Shown here: positions 26,219 to 35,875 of the stretch, piece after piece
Layout: each line of letters begins with the position of its first letter
How positions within the stretch are numbered: position 1 is the first letter of the stretch
Source of the DNA: Oscillospiraceae bacterium
GTDB lineage: Bacteria; Bacillota; Clostridia; Oscillospirales; Ruminococcaceae
Assembly (NCBI GenBank): GCA_016296505.1
Contig: JAEDJD010000010.1
Span: 23,964 to 87,963, forward strand
Length of the DNA stretch: 64,000 nt
Direction of reading: 5' to 3'
Notes under the pieces: model-generated
Told to the model about the DNA's origin: nothing
The model's input: the letters and a program-made list of their open reading frames with translations, nothing else
The model's database searches: none
Made by a program: the position numbers and the translations under genes

Positions 26219-26911
26219 TCACAGCTTTTCACCCATGAGAATCAGCGCTTCCTTCGCAGCCATCTGCTCTGCAATTTTCTTAGATTTGCCGACGCCTCTG
26301 CCAATCACATTGGAATTGAGCCGAACCTCCATGCGGAACTGCTTTGCATGATCGGGTCCTTCCTCGCCGACAAGCACATATTCGACGTGCTCCTCAGGAT
26401 TTTGCTGAATGACCTCCTGCAAAGCGGTCTTGTAGTCACGAAACACCTCCGAGGGACGATCGAAATGCTCCGGCAAAAACTGTAGGATATAAGGTGTAAC
26501 AGCGTCCATACCGCCATCGAGAAACATAGCTGCAATAACAGCCTCAAAGGCGTCGGAGAGGATGGAAGGACGCGATCTGCCGCCGGACTGATCCTCACCG
26601 TGACCGAGCAGGAGATAGTCTCCCAGCCCGATGACCTTCGCCCATTCAAACAGAGATTTCTCGCAGACGAGCGAGGCACGAATTTTCGTGAGTTCCCCCT
26701 CTGGCAGCTCCGTACAATTCTGAAACAGATGATTGGATACGACGATCGAGAGCACACTGTCGCCGAGAAATTCCAGACGTTCATTACAGCGCAGTGTGCC
26801 GCGTTTTTCATTTGCATATGAAGAATGGCAGAGCGCCTCTGTCAGCAGATTTGGATTTTTGAAGCGGTAGCCGATTTTTTCTTCCAGCCCCGACTGTGAT
26901 TGGACTTTCAT
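26219..26911 (-). CDS. rnc: Ribonuclease III
   Basis: 230 residues. NERLEFLGDSVLSI is the catalytic signature with metal-binding Glu/Asp, and DAFEAVIAAMFLD the second acidic cluster. A double-stranded RNA-binding domain occupies about 155-230. It processes rRNA precursors and structured mRNAs. The ATG at 26911 is preferred because GGGGGT lies a few bases before it. plsX precedes it directly; fabD and acpP, often found between them, are absent. Confidence 0.97.
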   Translation of the reverse strand: MKVQSQSGLEEKIGYRFKNPNLLTEALCHSSYANEKRGTLRCNERLEFLGDSVLSIVVSNHLFQNCTELPEGELTKIRASLVCEKSLFEWAKVIGLGDYLLLGHGEDQSGGRSRPSILSDAFEAVIAAMFLDGGMDAVTPYILQFLPEHFDRPSEVFRDYKTALQEVIQQNPEEHVEYVLVGEEGPDHAKQFRMEVRLNSNVIGRGVGKSKKIAEQMAAKEALILMGEKL

Positions 26912-26967
26912 AGCAATACCCCCCTGCATGAGATTCTGCGAATCGGAATGCGCAATAGCATGAACGA

Positions 26968-27978
26968 TCAGGCTTCGTCTGCGGCCTGGCGTTCCTTACG
27001 GGCAGCCAACGCTGCGATAATCGTCTCGCAGATTTTGCCGTCCACGCAGCCCTGCGCCTGCCGGATTGCATGGAAAAACGCTTCTCCATTTGAGCTGCCA
27101 TGCGCCTTAATGACGGGCTTTGTAATACCGAGCAGCACTGCGCCGCCGACCTTTTTATAATCGAACGAATCTTTAAAGCTATTGATTTTGTCCATCATAA
27201 AGAGCGCGCCGATTTTTCCGGCGCCGGAGAACATCTCTTTGAGCTTGCCGGCGAAAAATTTACCGAGTCCTTCATAGAGTTTCAGCACAATATTTCCGGT
27301 AAAGCCGTCGGTCACAAGCACATCGGCTGTACCGGCAGGAATATCTCTCGCCTCGATATTTCCGACAAAATTGAGGTCGCTTTTTTCGAGCAGCTGATAG
27401 GTCTCCTGTTCCAGCTCACGACCCTTGCAGGGTTCTGCGCCGTTATTGATGATCGCGGTGCGCGGATTCTGGATTTGCATGACCTTTTCCATATAAACGC
27501 TGCCCATCACGGCAAACTGTTCGAGCATTTCCGGTCTGCATTCAAGATTTGCTCCGCCGTCCATCAGAATCGCATGACCGGAAGCGGTCGGCAGCAGCGG
27601 CGCCATCGCAGCGCGCTTAATGCCCTTAATCCGGCGCGGAATCATAGTCGCACCGACAAGCAGCGCGCCGGAATTTCCGGCAGATACGAAAGCGTCGCCC
27701 TTACCGTCCGCAAGCGCCTGCAAGCCGATCGCCATAGAGCAATTCTTTTTACTTTTCACGACCTCGGTAGGCTGATCCTCCATTGTGATCACTTCCTCCG
27801 TATGAAGAAACGATATGCCGTCCAAGGCGATTTCGTGTTCCTTTGCGAGCGCACGGATCTGATTTTCATTGCCGCTGAGGATAACCTCCACGCCAAGCTC
27901 CCGAACTGCTCTTGCAGCGCCCTCCAAGGGGCTAAGCGGAGCATGATCGCCGCCCATTGCATCCAAAATAATTCTCAT
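26968..27978 (-). CDS. plsX: Phosphate acyltransferase PlsX
   Basis: 336 residues. MRIILDAMGGDHAP at the start and the SAGNSGALL, GANLECRPEMLEQFAVMGS and DGFTGNIVLKLYEGL blocks are characteristic. It turns acyl-ACP into acyl-phosphate for phospholipid synthesis at the membrane. GAGGATGATATC precedes the chosen ATG; the frame stays open 33 codons further upstream into the small neighbouring gene. Confidence 0.97.
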   Translation of the reverse strand: MRIILDAMGGDHAPLSPLEGAARAVRELGVEVILSGNENQIRALAKEHEIALDGISFLHTEEVITMEDQPTEVVKSKKNCSMAIGLQALADGKGDAFVSAGNSGALLVGATMIPRRIKGIKRAAMAPLLPTASGHAILMDGGANLECRPEMLEQFAVMGSVYMEKVMQIQNPRTAIINNGAEPCKGRELEQETYQLLEKSDLNFVGNIEARDIPAGTADVLVTDGFTGNIVLKLYEGLGKFFAGKLKEMFSGAGKIGALFMMDKINSFKDSFDYKKVGGAVLLGITKPVIKAHGSSNGEAFFHAIRQAQGCVDGKICETIIAALAARKERQAADEA

Positions 27979-27992
27979 GATATCATCCTCGT

Positions 27993-28232
27993 TTATTCGT
28001 TCAGACTGTAGATACGGATGGATTCCACTGTACCGTTTCTGGCTGAAAATGCAATACGGATACTCTCTGTCCGACATTCAGCTATGATTTTCTCTCCGTC
28101 ATCTGTGACATCACCGATCTGCGCGGCAAGTTCTTCCACGGTCGAACCGATTGTCACGCAGTTCATACTGATCGGATAGCGTTCTTTTTCGTCCTCTGTG
28201 ACGACAATCCATTTTGTATCGAACGCCAGCAT
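27993..28232 (-). CDS. Small unknown protein upstream of plsX
   Basis: 79 residues, acidic to neutral, no membrane helix. It fits snugly between the lipoprotein gene (nine bases) and plsX (14 bases), and its sequence reads as a compact alpha-beta protein, so it is probably real. The ribosome site is weak. I recognise no family. Confidence 0.6.
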   Translation of the reverse strand: MLAFDTKWIVVTEDEKERYPISMNCVTIGSTVEELAAQIGDVTDDGEKIIAECRTESIRIAFSARNGTVESIRIYSLNE

Positions 28233-28241
28233 ATTCGGTAC

Positions 28242-28715
28242 CTAAGACTCAGGTATGCTGTCATCCGCAAACAGATCATTCAGAAGCAGAGAGCTTCTAT
28301 GCAGATGCAGACTGTCACAGAAAATGCTGTCCGCATAGTTTTCATAATACGCCGCATCTTCGCCAAACAGATCGTAGCCGTACTGCAGTTCCGACAGACA
28401 GAACGGCATCTTCGGCGTCTTTCCAACAGTCGACACGACCGGCAGCAGCGTTTCATCCGTCCAACCCGCCTCCGGGATTGGAACGGGCTTCATTGTGTGG
28501 ATCGCAGAAATCCGTTGATCCGTTTCGATTCCCCACTCGCTTTTCGGCTCTGCTTCGGTCTGTGTTTCTTCCGATTCCGTTTCAGACGTCTCGGTACGAA
28601 CCGGATTGGTATGATTTGCCAGCCGTTCATACGCAACACTCGATTGGTTTGCACAACCCGTAAGCAGCAGTATACCGGCTGCCGCGAACAGCAGGACATT
28701 TCGGCGCGTCGTCAT
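28242..28715 (-). CDS. Putative lipoprotein of unknown function
   Basis: 157 residues. MTTRRNVLLFAAAGILLLTGC is a clear lipoprotein signal with an LTGC lipobox. A Glu/Thr/Ser-rich linker follows (SETESEETQTEAEP), then about 95 residues with aromatic clusters (YGYDLFGEDAAYYENYAD). The ATG at 28715 has GGAGAAG in front; longer frames have no site. It lies between trmFO and the small plsX-linked gene. No family recognised. Confidence 0.75.
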   Translation of the reverse strand: MTTRRNVLLFAAAGILLLTGCANQSSVAYERLANHTNPVRTETSETESEETQTEAEPKSEWGIETDQRISAIHTMKPVPIPEAGWTDETLLPVVSTVGKTPKMPFCLSELQYGYDLFGEDAAYYENYADSIFCDSLHLHRSSLLLNDLFADDSIPES

Positions 28716-28734
28716 TGACTTCTCCGTTTTCCCG

Positions 28735-30048
28735 TTAACATCGGTTGATCGTTTCATCGAGCGCATGGAGCGCTCTCTCTGCATATGCCTGATATTTTTT
28801 CTGTTTGCCGTCCTTGCCGCGGAATTTGACATCGAGCGTTGGCAGAATGCCCATATTCGCGCCCATCGGCTGCAAATTCTCCTGAAACGGATCGGTAATA
28901 TACGCAGTCAGCGCACCGAGCATCGTTTCCGGCGGCAGAATCAGCGGTTTTTCGTTTTGGATTGTGCGTACCATATTCAGTCCTGCAAGAATTCCGCTGC
29001 CGGCAGATTCCATATAGCCCTCAACGCCGGTCATCTGTCCGGCAAACCGGATACGCGGCTCTTTACGGAGCGCATAAGTTTGATCGAGCAGCTTTGGTGA
29101 ATCGAGAAAGCTGTTTCGGTGCATCACGCCATAGCGCACGAACTCTGCATTTTCAAGACCGGGAATCATTGAAAATACGCGTTTTTGTTCGCCCCACTTG
29201 AGATTCGTCTGAAATCCGACCAGATTCCAGAGCGTCCCCTCTCGATTTTCCTTACGCAGCTGTACAACGGCATAGGGGCGCTTTCCGGTATGCGGATCGG
29301 TCAATCCGACCGGTTTCATCATACCATATCGAATCGCGTCCTCGCCGCGTTTTGCGAGCACCTCGACGGGCATACAGCCCTCGTAAACGTGAAGCGTTTC
29401 CTGCTCAAACGCATGGAGCTGCGCCGATTCCGCATGAATCAGCGCGTCATAAAACGCAAGATATTCCTCTTTTGTCATCGGACAGTTGAGATAATCGGCA
29501 GTGCCTTTTCCATATCGTGACGCATAGAACGCCCTGTCCATTGACACGCTTTCCCCAGTTACAATCGGCGCTGCCGCGTCATAGAAATAGAGCGATTTGC
29601 CGGTCAGAGCTGCAATGGGTTCATGCAGCGCGTCCGAGGTCAACGGTCCGGTTGCAATGATGATATTGCCATCGGGAATTTCGGTCATTTCCTGATTCAC
29701 AACGGTAATGAGGCTATGCGACCTGATTTTTTCTGTCACAAGCGCCGAGAAACGCTCTCTGTCCACAGCAAGCGCACCGCCCGCCTCAACCGCGCAAGCC
29801 TCTGCGCATGGCACAAGCAGAGAACCGAGTCTTCGCATCTCCTCTTTCAGCAAGCCGGCAGCGGAATCAACCCGCGCGGCTTTCAATGAATTGGAACAGA
29901 CAAGCTCCGCAAAATCCGGCGAATGGTGCGCCGGAGAAAACTTCTGCGGCTTCATTTCATAGAGCGTCACGGGAATCCCAGCCTGCGCGACCGCCCATGC
30001 AGCCTCGCAGCCTGCCATACCTGCTCCGATTACCGTAACGACGCTCAT
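28735..30048 (-). CDS. trmFO: tRNA (uracil-5-)-methyltransferase TrmFO
   Basis: 437 residues. VTVIGAGMAGCEAAW is the FAD-binding Rossmann motif, and FAELVCSNSLKA and FAGQMTGVEGYMESA are typical of TrmFO/GidA-like flavoproteins. It methylates U54 of tRNA using methylene-tetrahydrofolate. Its ATG overlaps the topA stop (ATGA), a conserved order in Firmicutes. Confidence 0.97.
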   Translation of the reverse strand: MSVVTVIGAGMAGCEAAWAVAQAGIPVTLYEMKPQKFSPAHHSPDFAELVCSNSLKAARVDSAAGLLKEEMRRLGSLLVPCAEACAVEAGGALAVDRERFSALVTEKIRSHSLITVVNQEMTEIPDGNIIIATGPLTSDALHEPIAALTGKSLYFYDAAAPIVTGESVSMDRAFYASRYGKGTADYLNCPMTKEEYLAFYDALIHAESAQLHAFEQETLHVYEGCMPVEVLAKRGEDAIRYGMMKPVGLTDPHTGKRPYAVVQLRKENREGTLWNLVGFQTNLKWGEQKRVFSMIPGLENAEFVRYGVMHRNSFLDSPKLLDQTYALRKEPRIRFAGQMTGVEGYMESAGSGILAGLNMVRTIQNEKPLILPPETMLGALTAYITDPFQENLQPMGANMGILPTLDVKFRGKDGKQKKYQAYAERALHALDETINRC

Positions 30049-32126
30049 AACGGTCTCTCATAGCCGCAATCCGGCTTTTCACAGATCAGCTTTCCGGCTC
30101 TGCCGCCCTTTTTGAAAAGCGTATTCTTGCATTTCGGGCAGCGATCCTCGACCGGCGTGCTCCATGTCATGAAATTGCACTCCGGATATCCCTCACAGCC
30201 ATAGAAGCTGCGACCCTTTTTGGATTTTTTGAGGATAATTTTCTTGCCGCAAATCGGACAGAAGCCCTTTGTCGGCGTAACGATTTTCTTTGTATTCCGG
30301 CAATCCGGAAAACCGGAGCAAGCAAGGAATTTACCAAATCTGCCGATTTTAATTACCATCGGTTTCCCGCACAGATCGCAGATTTCATCGGTTTCCTCAT
30401 CCGGTACGCGCAGACGCTTACCGTCCATTGCTTTTTCGGCATTTTCCAATGTTTTCTCAAAATTATCGTAGAATTTCCGCAGAGATTCCACCCAATCGGT
30501 CTTGCCCTGTTCCACACCATCGAGATCGGATTCCATTTCAGCGGTAAATTTAACATCGACGATCTGCTTAAACTGATCCTTCATCAGCTCCGTTGTCACT
30601 TCGCCGAGGGAAGTCGGCTTGAGCTGTTTGCCGTCGCGTTCGACATACATCCGCGAAAGGATCGTGCCGACCGTAGCCGCATAGGTACTCGGTCTGCCGA
30701 TACCGTTTTCTTCGAGCGCCTTGATGAGCGTTGCTTCGGTATAACGAGAAGGCGGCTGTGTAAAGTGCTGATTGCCGTCCAGTGTTTTGAGCTTCAGCAA
30801 ATCGCCCTCGGTCAGCGGAGGCAGTTCCTTATTATCCTCATCGTTCTGGGCACCGTCCTTCGCCTCGACATACAGCTTTGTAAATCCTTCAAACTTGACA
30901 CTATAGCCGGACGCGCGGAACAAACAGTTATTTGCAGTAATTTCCGCAGAAACCGTATCGAGCTGACAATTCGCCATCTGACTTGCGATAAAGCGCTCCC
31001 AAATGAGCTTATAGAGCTTGTACTGATCGGTTGTAAGGCTATCCTTCACCTGATCGGGCGTCAGATCCGGCATGGAGGGACGAATCGCCTCATGCGCGTC
31101 CTGCGCGCCTTTTTTGGTCTTGAAGTTACGCGGCGTTGTCGGCAGATATTGCTTGCCATACGTTTCGCGGATATAGTTAGCGGCGGTTGCCTTCGCCTCG
31201 TCAGAGATACGCAGACTATCGGTACGCATATAGGTAATCAGACCAACCGCACCGAGCGTCGGAATCTCCACGCCTTCATAGAGTTCCTGCGCAGCTTTCA
31301 TCGTGCGCCGTGCCTGAAATCCCATACGGCGTGAAGCTTCCTGCTGAAGCGTCGAGGTAATGAACGGAGGCGCAGGCTGTCTGCTCGTCACACGCTTTTT
31401 AACGGATTTAACAGTAAAATCGGCGCCCTCCAGCATTTTGAGAATCTGATCGGCGTCCTCGCCGGAAGCAAGCTCTGCTTTTTTTCCGTCCACTTCCGCG
31501 AGATGCGCCGCAAAAATCTTACGTGAAGATTTAGCGGTCAATTTTGCGTCAATCGACCAGTATTCGCGCGGCTGAAACGCACGGATTTCATTTTCTCTGT
31601 CCACAACCAGCCGCACCGCGACCGACTGTACTCTGCCGGCGGAAAGACCGCGGCGGATCTTGCGCCAGAGGAACGGGCTGAGCTGATAACCAACAATTCG
31701 GTCAAGAATTCGGCGAGCCTGCTGCGCATTCACCAGATCGAGATCAATCTTATGCGGATTGGACATACCGGTCTGCACGCCGGTTTTGGTAATTTCATTG
31801 AATTCAACGCGGTTATTCTGCTCGGTATCAAGACCAAGAAGCTGCGCCAGATGCCATGAAATCGCTTCACCCTCGCGATCCGGGTCCGTTGCGAGCCAGA
31901 CGCGCGAGCTTTTTTCCGCACGCGATTTCAGATCTTTGATGACATCCTCTTTGCCCTTCATCTCAATATAAGTCGGCTCAAAATTATGCGCAATATCCAC
32001 GCTGAGCTTAGACTTCGGCAGATCACGAACGTGTCCCATAGAAGCGACAACTTCAAATCCATTTCCGAGATATTTCTGAATTGTTTTCGCCTTTGCAGGC
32101 GACTCAACGATCACAAGTTCTGACAT
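30045..32126 (-). CDS. topA: DNA topoisomerase I
   Basis: 693 residues. A Toprim domain opens ELVIVESPAKAKTI and contains LATDPDREGEAISWHL. The catalytic tyrosine is in LITYMRTDS. Three C-terminal Cys4 zinc ribbons follow (the first starts CDLCGKPM). The start at 32126 has AAGGA at the right distance; the frame extends 13 codons upstream without one. dprA lies just upstream and trmFO overlaps downstream. Confidence 0.98.
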   Translation of the reverse strand: MSELVIVESPAKAKTIQKYLGNGFEVVASMGHVRDLPKSKLSVDIAHNFEPTYIEMKGKEDVIKDLKSRAEKSSRVWLATDPDREGEAISWHLAQLLGLDTEQNNRVEFNEITKTGVQTGMSNPHKIDLDLVNAQQARRILDRIVGYQLSPFLWRKIRRGLSAGRVQSVAVRLVVDRENEIRAFQPREYWSIDAKLTAKSSRKIFAAHLAEVDGKKAELASGEDADQILKMLEGADFTVKSVKKRVTSRQPAPPFITSTLQQEASRRMGFQARRTMKAAQELYEGVEIPTLGAVGLITYMRTDSLRISDEAKATAANYIRETYGKQYLPTTPRNFKTKKGAQDAHEAIRPSMPDLTPDQVKDSLTTDQYKLYKLIWERFIASQMANCQLDTVSAEITANNCLFRASGYSVKFEGFTKLYVEAKDGAQNDEDNKELPPLTEGDLLKLKTLDGNQHFTQPPSRYTEATLIKALEENGIGRPSTYAATVGTILSRMYVERDGKQLKPTSLGEVTTELMKDQFKQIVDVKFTAEMESDLDGVEQGKTDWVESLRKFYDNFEKTLENAEKAMDGKRLRVPDEETDEICDLCGKPMVIKIGRFGKFLACSGFPDCRNTKKIVTPTKGFCPICGKKIILKKSKKGRSFYGCEGYPECNFMTWSTPVEDRCPKCKNTLFKKGGRAGKLICEKPDCGYERPL

Positions 32127-32181
32127 AATTCTAATCCTTCCCCGCGGCGTTCCGCCCGATTGCAAAAGTCATCTGCGCAGA

Positions 32182-33441
32182 TCAGATTGCCCTGAAATGC
32201 TTCCCGAACAGCGTTTCCACGAAGCCATCCAGTTCCAGCAAGGTCAGCTCACTGAGCAGAGTTGAAAGATCCATATCCAGCGCTGCCGCGATATCATCCG
32301 CATAGGTATCGCCGCATTCACGCAGATACTGCACAATAGCCCTGCCTGTTTCACTTTCAGGCAGCGGTTTCTCATCCATTCGCGGAACCGGCTGTGCAGA
32401 TTGATCCGTTTCCGGTGCAAAGTGATTCTTTGCAGGATGATGCGTATTCGGCAGCGCAGAAGTCTTTTCGGATTCCGGCTTTGCATAGACAAGCCGTTCC
32501 GAAGTCCGGATTTCCGCGTCCGGCTGCTGCATATACTGCGGATGCCGGCTGTAATAGGTCAGCAGCACATCCTCATAACTCATCAGCGGATACGCGCCAT
32601 CACGCAGCAGCGAAATCACGCCCTGATAACGCACATCAAAAACATCGGCAGGCGGTACGCAGTAGAGCGTGCGGCCCTGTTCAGACGCATATTGTGCGGT
32701 ACTGAGCGAACCGCTGCGCTCTGCCGCTTCCATAACGGCAGTTGCCTCGCAAAGTCCGCTGAGAATACGGTTCCGGCGTGGAAAATTCGCCGGAAAAGGC
32801 TGCGTCCCCGGCAAAAATTCCGAAACCAGCAAGCCATTTCCGCCGGAGAGCATCTGTTCCCGAAGCGCCTGATGCTCACGCGGATAATTGACGTTAATCC
32901 CGCAGCCGAGTACCGCGATTGTCGAGCCGCCGTTCTCCAGCGCCGCGGTATGCGCAATACCGTCCACACCCTTTGCAAATCCGCTGACAATCACAAAGTC
33001 TCTGCGGCTCAATTCCCTGACAATATACTGCGTCACGCGTTCCGTATAGGGCGAGGGGCGGCGCGTGCCGACAACGGTAAGGCTAAGCGGCCGACGAAGC
33101 AAATTGAGATTGCCCTTTGCCGTCAGCAGAACTGGCGGCGTTCCGATATTCCGCAATGCCGGCGGATATTCCTCGGAATCAATCGGCAGCAGTGCAATAC
33201 CATGACTGCGGCAGTAATATGCGATACTTTCTGCCTCGCCGAGTGAATGCTCGGTCATAGACTTTTGCAGTGCAGGCGGCAGATCATGATATCGTCCTGT
33301 CTGCATCGCTTCATAAACATCACGAGGCGAATCCACATACTGCAAATAGAACAGCAGTCTTGAGCTGCCTGCGCCGAATACCAATGCAAGCCAAATCCAA
33401 TATCGCAGCATTTCCGGATCGACGTTCTGACGTATTTCCAT
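32182..33441 (-). CDS. dprA: DNA processing protein DprA
   Basis: 419 residues. An N-terminal helical (SAM-like) part precedes the Rossmann-like DprA domain with VVGTRRPSPYTERV, SGFAKGVDGIAHTAAL and GCGINVNYPREH. A low-complexity linker follows, then a C-terminal winged helix (about 355-419, GDTYADDIAAALDMDLSTLLSEL). It loads RecA on incoming single-stranded DNA during transformation. It is longer than the minimal family because of the linker. Confidence 0.96.
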   Translation of the reverse strand: MEIRQNVDPEMLRYWIWLALVFGAGSSRLLFYLQYVDSPRDVYEAMQTGRYHDLPPALQKSMTEHSLGEAESIAYYCRSHGIALLPIDSEEYPPALRNIGTPPVLLTAKGNLNLLRRPLSLTVVGTRRPSPYTERVTQYIVRELSRRDFVIVSGFAKGVDGIAHTAALENGGSTIAVLGCGINVNYPREHQALREQMLSGGNGLLVSEFLPGTQPFPANFPRRNRILSGLCEATAVMEAAERSGSLSTAQYASEQGRTLYCVPPADVFDVRYQGVISLLRDGAYPLMSYEDVLLTYYSRHPQYMQQPDAEIRTSERLVYAKPESEKTSALPNTHHPAKNHFAPETDQSAQPVPRMDEKPLPESETGRAIVQYLRECGDTYADDIAAALDMDLSTLLSELTLLELDGFVETLFGKHFRAI

Positions 33442-33470
33442 ATCCGCACCGCCTTTCGCGCAAAAAGTTC

Positions 33471-34265
33471 TCAGCTCTTCGTCATTTCCCAGAGAAACAA
33501 TCCGGCAGCCATCGCAGCATTGAGCGAATTGGACGCCGGTGCCATCGGGATCGTCAATCGCTTCTCACAAGCCATGCTGACCTCCGCAGGCAGACCGTTC
33601 CCCTCGTTGCCGATCAAGACGACCGCGCCGCGGCAAAAGTCATATGAGCCAAGCGATTGCGCGTCCCTGTCCACTACGGCGGCGCAGGTCGGGAGCGAAA
33701 CTGTACGGCAATGCGCAAAAAACGCGTCCATATCGACAATCCGCATCAGCGGCAGACGGAACATTGCGCCCATACTGCTGCGGATTGTTTTCGGATTATA
33801 CAGATCGCAGCACTGAAACAGGTACAAGCCATCCGTGCCCAGCGCCTCAGCCGTCCGAAGAATGGCGCCGAGATTCGAGGGATCCTGTACACAGTGCAGC
33901 AGCATATTCCGGCTGCCGTTCTGCGGAAGCGCGGCTGATTCCGGCAGCATTTCGCCGATGGCGAAAATACCCTGTGCGGTTTCGGTATCAGCGATCTCCT
34001 TGGCGAGCGCGTCCGAGATCAGGAGCGTCTGTGCAGGCAGCGGATTCTCTGCAAAATCCGCACAGTACATTCCCTTGGCCTTTTCGGTCCAGAGCAGCGC
34101 ACGCAGCTTCACACCAGACTGTACAGCATCCAGAATCAAACGGCTGCCTTCCATAGCAAAAGCACGATTCTTCTCGCGAAACGTGCGACTTCGATTGAGG
34201 TTTGCAAAGAGCTTTACGGTCTTATTTCCGGTACCTATTTGCAAAATCTCCGCATTCTGCGGCAT
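33471..34265 (-). CDS. SpoU/TrmH-family RNA 2'-O-methyltransferase
   Basis: 264 residues. An N-terminal substrate-binding part opens with the usual LFANLNRSRTFREKNRAFAMEG. The SPOUT domain then has all three motifs: VQDPSNLGAILRTAEALG, VVLIGNEGNGL and MAPASNSLNAAMAAGLFLWE. It methylates a ribose in rRNA or tRNA; the exact site cannot be read. The ATG at 34265 is preferred to an upstream TTG. It begins the topA-side part of the minus-strand block, after the rplT terminator. Confidence 0.92.
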   Translation of the reverse strand: MPQNAEILQIGTGNKTVKLFANLNRSRTFREKNRAFAMEGSRLILDAVQSGVKLRALLWTEKAKGMYCADFAENPLPAQTLLISDALAKEIADTETAQGIFAIGEMLPESAALPQNGSRNMLLHCVQDPSNLGAILRTAEALGTDGLYLFQCCDLYNPKTIRSSMGAMFRLPLMRIVDMDAFFAHCRTVSLPTCAAVVDRDAQSLGSYDFCRGAVVLIGNEGNGLPAEVSMACEKRLTIPMAPASNSLNAAMAAGLFLWEMTKS

Positions 34266-34301
34266 ACGGCAGCGCTCCCTTCTCAAGTCTTATAACAAAC
34301 A

Positions 34302-34337
34302 CAAACACGCTCTAACGATTCCGAGAGAGCGTGTTTG
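34302..34337 (-). terminator. Terminator of the infC-rpmI-rplT operon
   Basis: CAAACACGCTCT (34302-34313) pairs with AGAGCGTGTTTG (34326-34337). On the minus strand the stem ends in a GTTTGTGTTTGTT run. It lies a few bases after rplT. Confidence 0.8.
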
Positions 34338-34347
34338 ATATCATGCA

Positions 34348-34701
34348 TTACAGAGCAGCCTTTGCCTTTTCAGCAATTGCAGTGAAGCCAGCGGGATCGT
34401 GAATCGCAATCTCGGAGAGCATCTTACGATTCAGGGTGATGCCAGCCTTATTGCAGCCGTTCATGAACGTAGAATAGTTCATGCCATTGAGCTTGCAAGC
34501 TGCAGAAATACGGGTGATCCACAGTCTGCGGAAGAAACGCTTATTCTGCTTTCTGCCGATATAAGCATACTGACCGGACTTCATGACAGCCTGTTTTGCC
34601 ATCTTGAAGTGCTTAGATTTGCTGCCCCAGTAGCCCTTTGCGAGCTTCAGGACCTTATTTCTTCTCTTGCGCGTCATCATAGCGCCCTTAATACGAGCCA
34701 T
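34348..34701 (-). CDS. rplT: Ribosomal protein bL20
   Basis: 117 residues, standard length: [20 protein letters not shown] at the start and the basic long helix then [16 protein letters not shown]. It is an early assembly protein and, in Firmicutes, represses its own operon by binding the infC leader. GGAGG precedes the ATG. Confidence 0.98.
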   Translation of the reverse strand: MARIKGAMMTRKRRNKVLKLAKGYWGSKSKHFKMAKQAVMKSGQYAYIGRKQNKRFFRRLWITRISAACKLNGMNYSTFMNGCNKAGITLNRKMLSEIAIHDPAGFTAIAEKAKAAL

Positions 34702-34775
34702 TTCGTTTTACCTCCGTAATCAATCGTCTGCCGCAGCATCTGCGGCATTCAGTTCAGTTTCAGTAAGGGTTCCGC

Positions 34776-34994
34776 TTACTTGTAAGGAACCATCTCGCGG
34801 ATCGTTGCTGCATTCGCCACGCTTGCAACGCCGGTATTTCTAGCGATACGCTTAACCTTCTTATCCTTCGATACGAGGCGATGACGCTTGTAAGCGTGCT
34901 GGAACTTGACCTTTCCGCTGCCGGTGACCTGAAAACGCTTTTTCGCACCGGAGTGAGTCTTAACCTTAATCTTTTTAACCTTAACGGCTGCCAT
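34776..34994 (-). CDS. rpmI: Ribosomal protein bL35
   Basis: 72 residues, slightly long for bL35 (usually about 65). KVKTHSGAKKRFQVTGSGKVK and HAYKRHRL are diagnostic. AAGGAGG lies before the ATG at 34994. It stands between infC and rplT as expected. Confidence 0.97.
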   Translation of the reverse strand: MAAVKVKKIKVKTHSGAKKRFQVTGSGKVKFQHAYKRHRLVSKDKKVKRIARNTGVASVANAATIREMVPYK

Positions 34995-35088
34995 GGATTC
35001 GTCCTCCTTGTAATTTCGTTGTAATATGATAACGTCAGGCAATGCGCACATTGCTGCTCACAGACGCTGCATATCCTTCATTTTTCAC

Positions 35089-35676
35089 TTATTCTGCCGA
35101 TTTTTCGGCATTCGCCTCCTGCTGCTTCTGCTTTTTGGCTGATTTATCAGCTTTTTCCGGCTTATTCTGCTTCGGAGACATAAACATTACGATCGCTCTG
35201 CCTTCCATTTTCGGCGGTTTATCGACCACAGCAACGTCGCCGATCTCATCGCGATAACGGTTGAGCAGCTCCTCGCCCAGATGCGGATGTGCAATGGCAC
35301 GCTTCCGGAACCGCACAGAAACCTTCACCTTATCGCCGCCCTGCAAGAATTTCTTACCCTGTGCGACCTTGGTTTCAAAGTCATGCGTATCAATCGCGGA
35401 GAACATACGAATCTCCTTAATTTCCACAGTATGCTGATTCTTCCGTGCTTCCTTCTCGCGTTTCTGCTGCTCAAAACAATATTTGCCATAGTCCATAACG
35501 CGGCAGACAGGCGGCGTCGCCTGCGGCGCGATCTTGACCAGATCGAGATTCTGATCGTATGCGAGCTTCTGTGCGTCCTTGGCGGACATCACGCCTTTTT
35601 TCTCGCCATCCGCGTCGATCACGAGCACCTCACGGTCACGGATCTCCTCATTGATTTGCAGTTCCTGCTTGCTAAT
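35089..35676 (-). CDS. infC: Translation initiation factor IF-3, ATT start
   Basis: About 196 residues: ELQINEEIRDREVLVIDADG at the start, the IAPQATPPVCRVMDYGKY block at the domain border, and a C-terminal domain with RFRKRAIAHPHLGEELL. A Lys/Ala/Glu-rich tail follows. No ATG is available. A TTG at 35682 is only three bases from GGAGG, whereas an ATT at 35676 is nine bases away. IF-3 genes use AUU so that IF-3 can repress its own translation. I therefore choose ATT. Confidence 0.95.
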   Translation of the reverse strand: MSKQELQINEEIRDREVLVIDADGEKKGVMSAKDAQKLAYDQNLDLVKIAPQATPPVCRVMDYGKYCFEQQKREKEARKNQHTVEIKEIRMFSAIDTHDFETKVAQGKKFLQGGDKVKVSVRFRKRAIAHPHLGEELLNRYRDEIGDVAVVDKPPKMEGRAIVMFMSPKQNKPEKADKSAKKQKQQEANAEKSAE

Positions 35677-35699
35677 TGCCAAGCACCTCCTTAAAAAGT

Positions 35700-35868
35700 T
35701 TCAAGAAAACAAAAAACAGAGAGTGCAGAACGGATTTCCCGCTGCTCTCTCTGCTCATGGACATATCAACTCACATTGCGATTTTCCGCATTGCGATCTT
35801 TGAGATCATGAATCAGATTACCGTTTTGCATTTTGCTGACGGTGAGAACCGGAGTTCCGCTTGCAATC
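35700..35868 (-). promoter_or_regulatory. L20-type leader with attenuator
   Basis: About 190 untranslated bases precede infC, rich in small hairpins (for example GATC-tcaaa-GATC). They end in a strong attenuator stem. The position, the genes served and the terminator match the Firmicutes L20 leader that lets bL20 shut off infC-rpmI-rplT. The match is by layout and general look; a covariance search would decide. Confidence 0.7.
35710..35753 (-). terminator. Attenuator terminator in the infC leader
   Basis: Minus strand: CAGAGAGAGCAG pairs with CTGCACTCTCTG, with an inner CGG/CCG, followed by six T residues. It lies upstream of the infC ribosome site, so it must be bypassed for expression. Confidence 0.88.
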
Positions 35869-35875
35869 CTTATTT

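Noticed and set aside
27100..28011. A 303-codon plus-strand frame opposite plsX
   Set aside because: It is the shadow of a well-supported gene and has no start signal.
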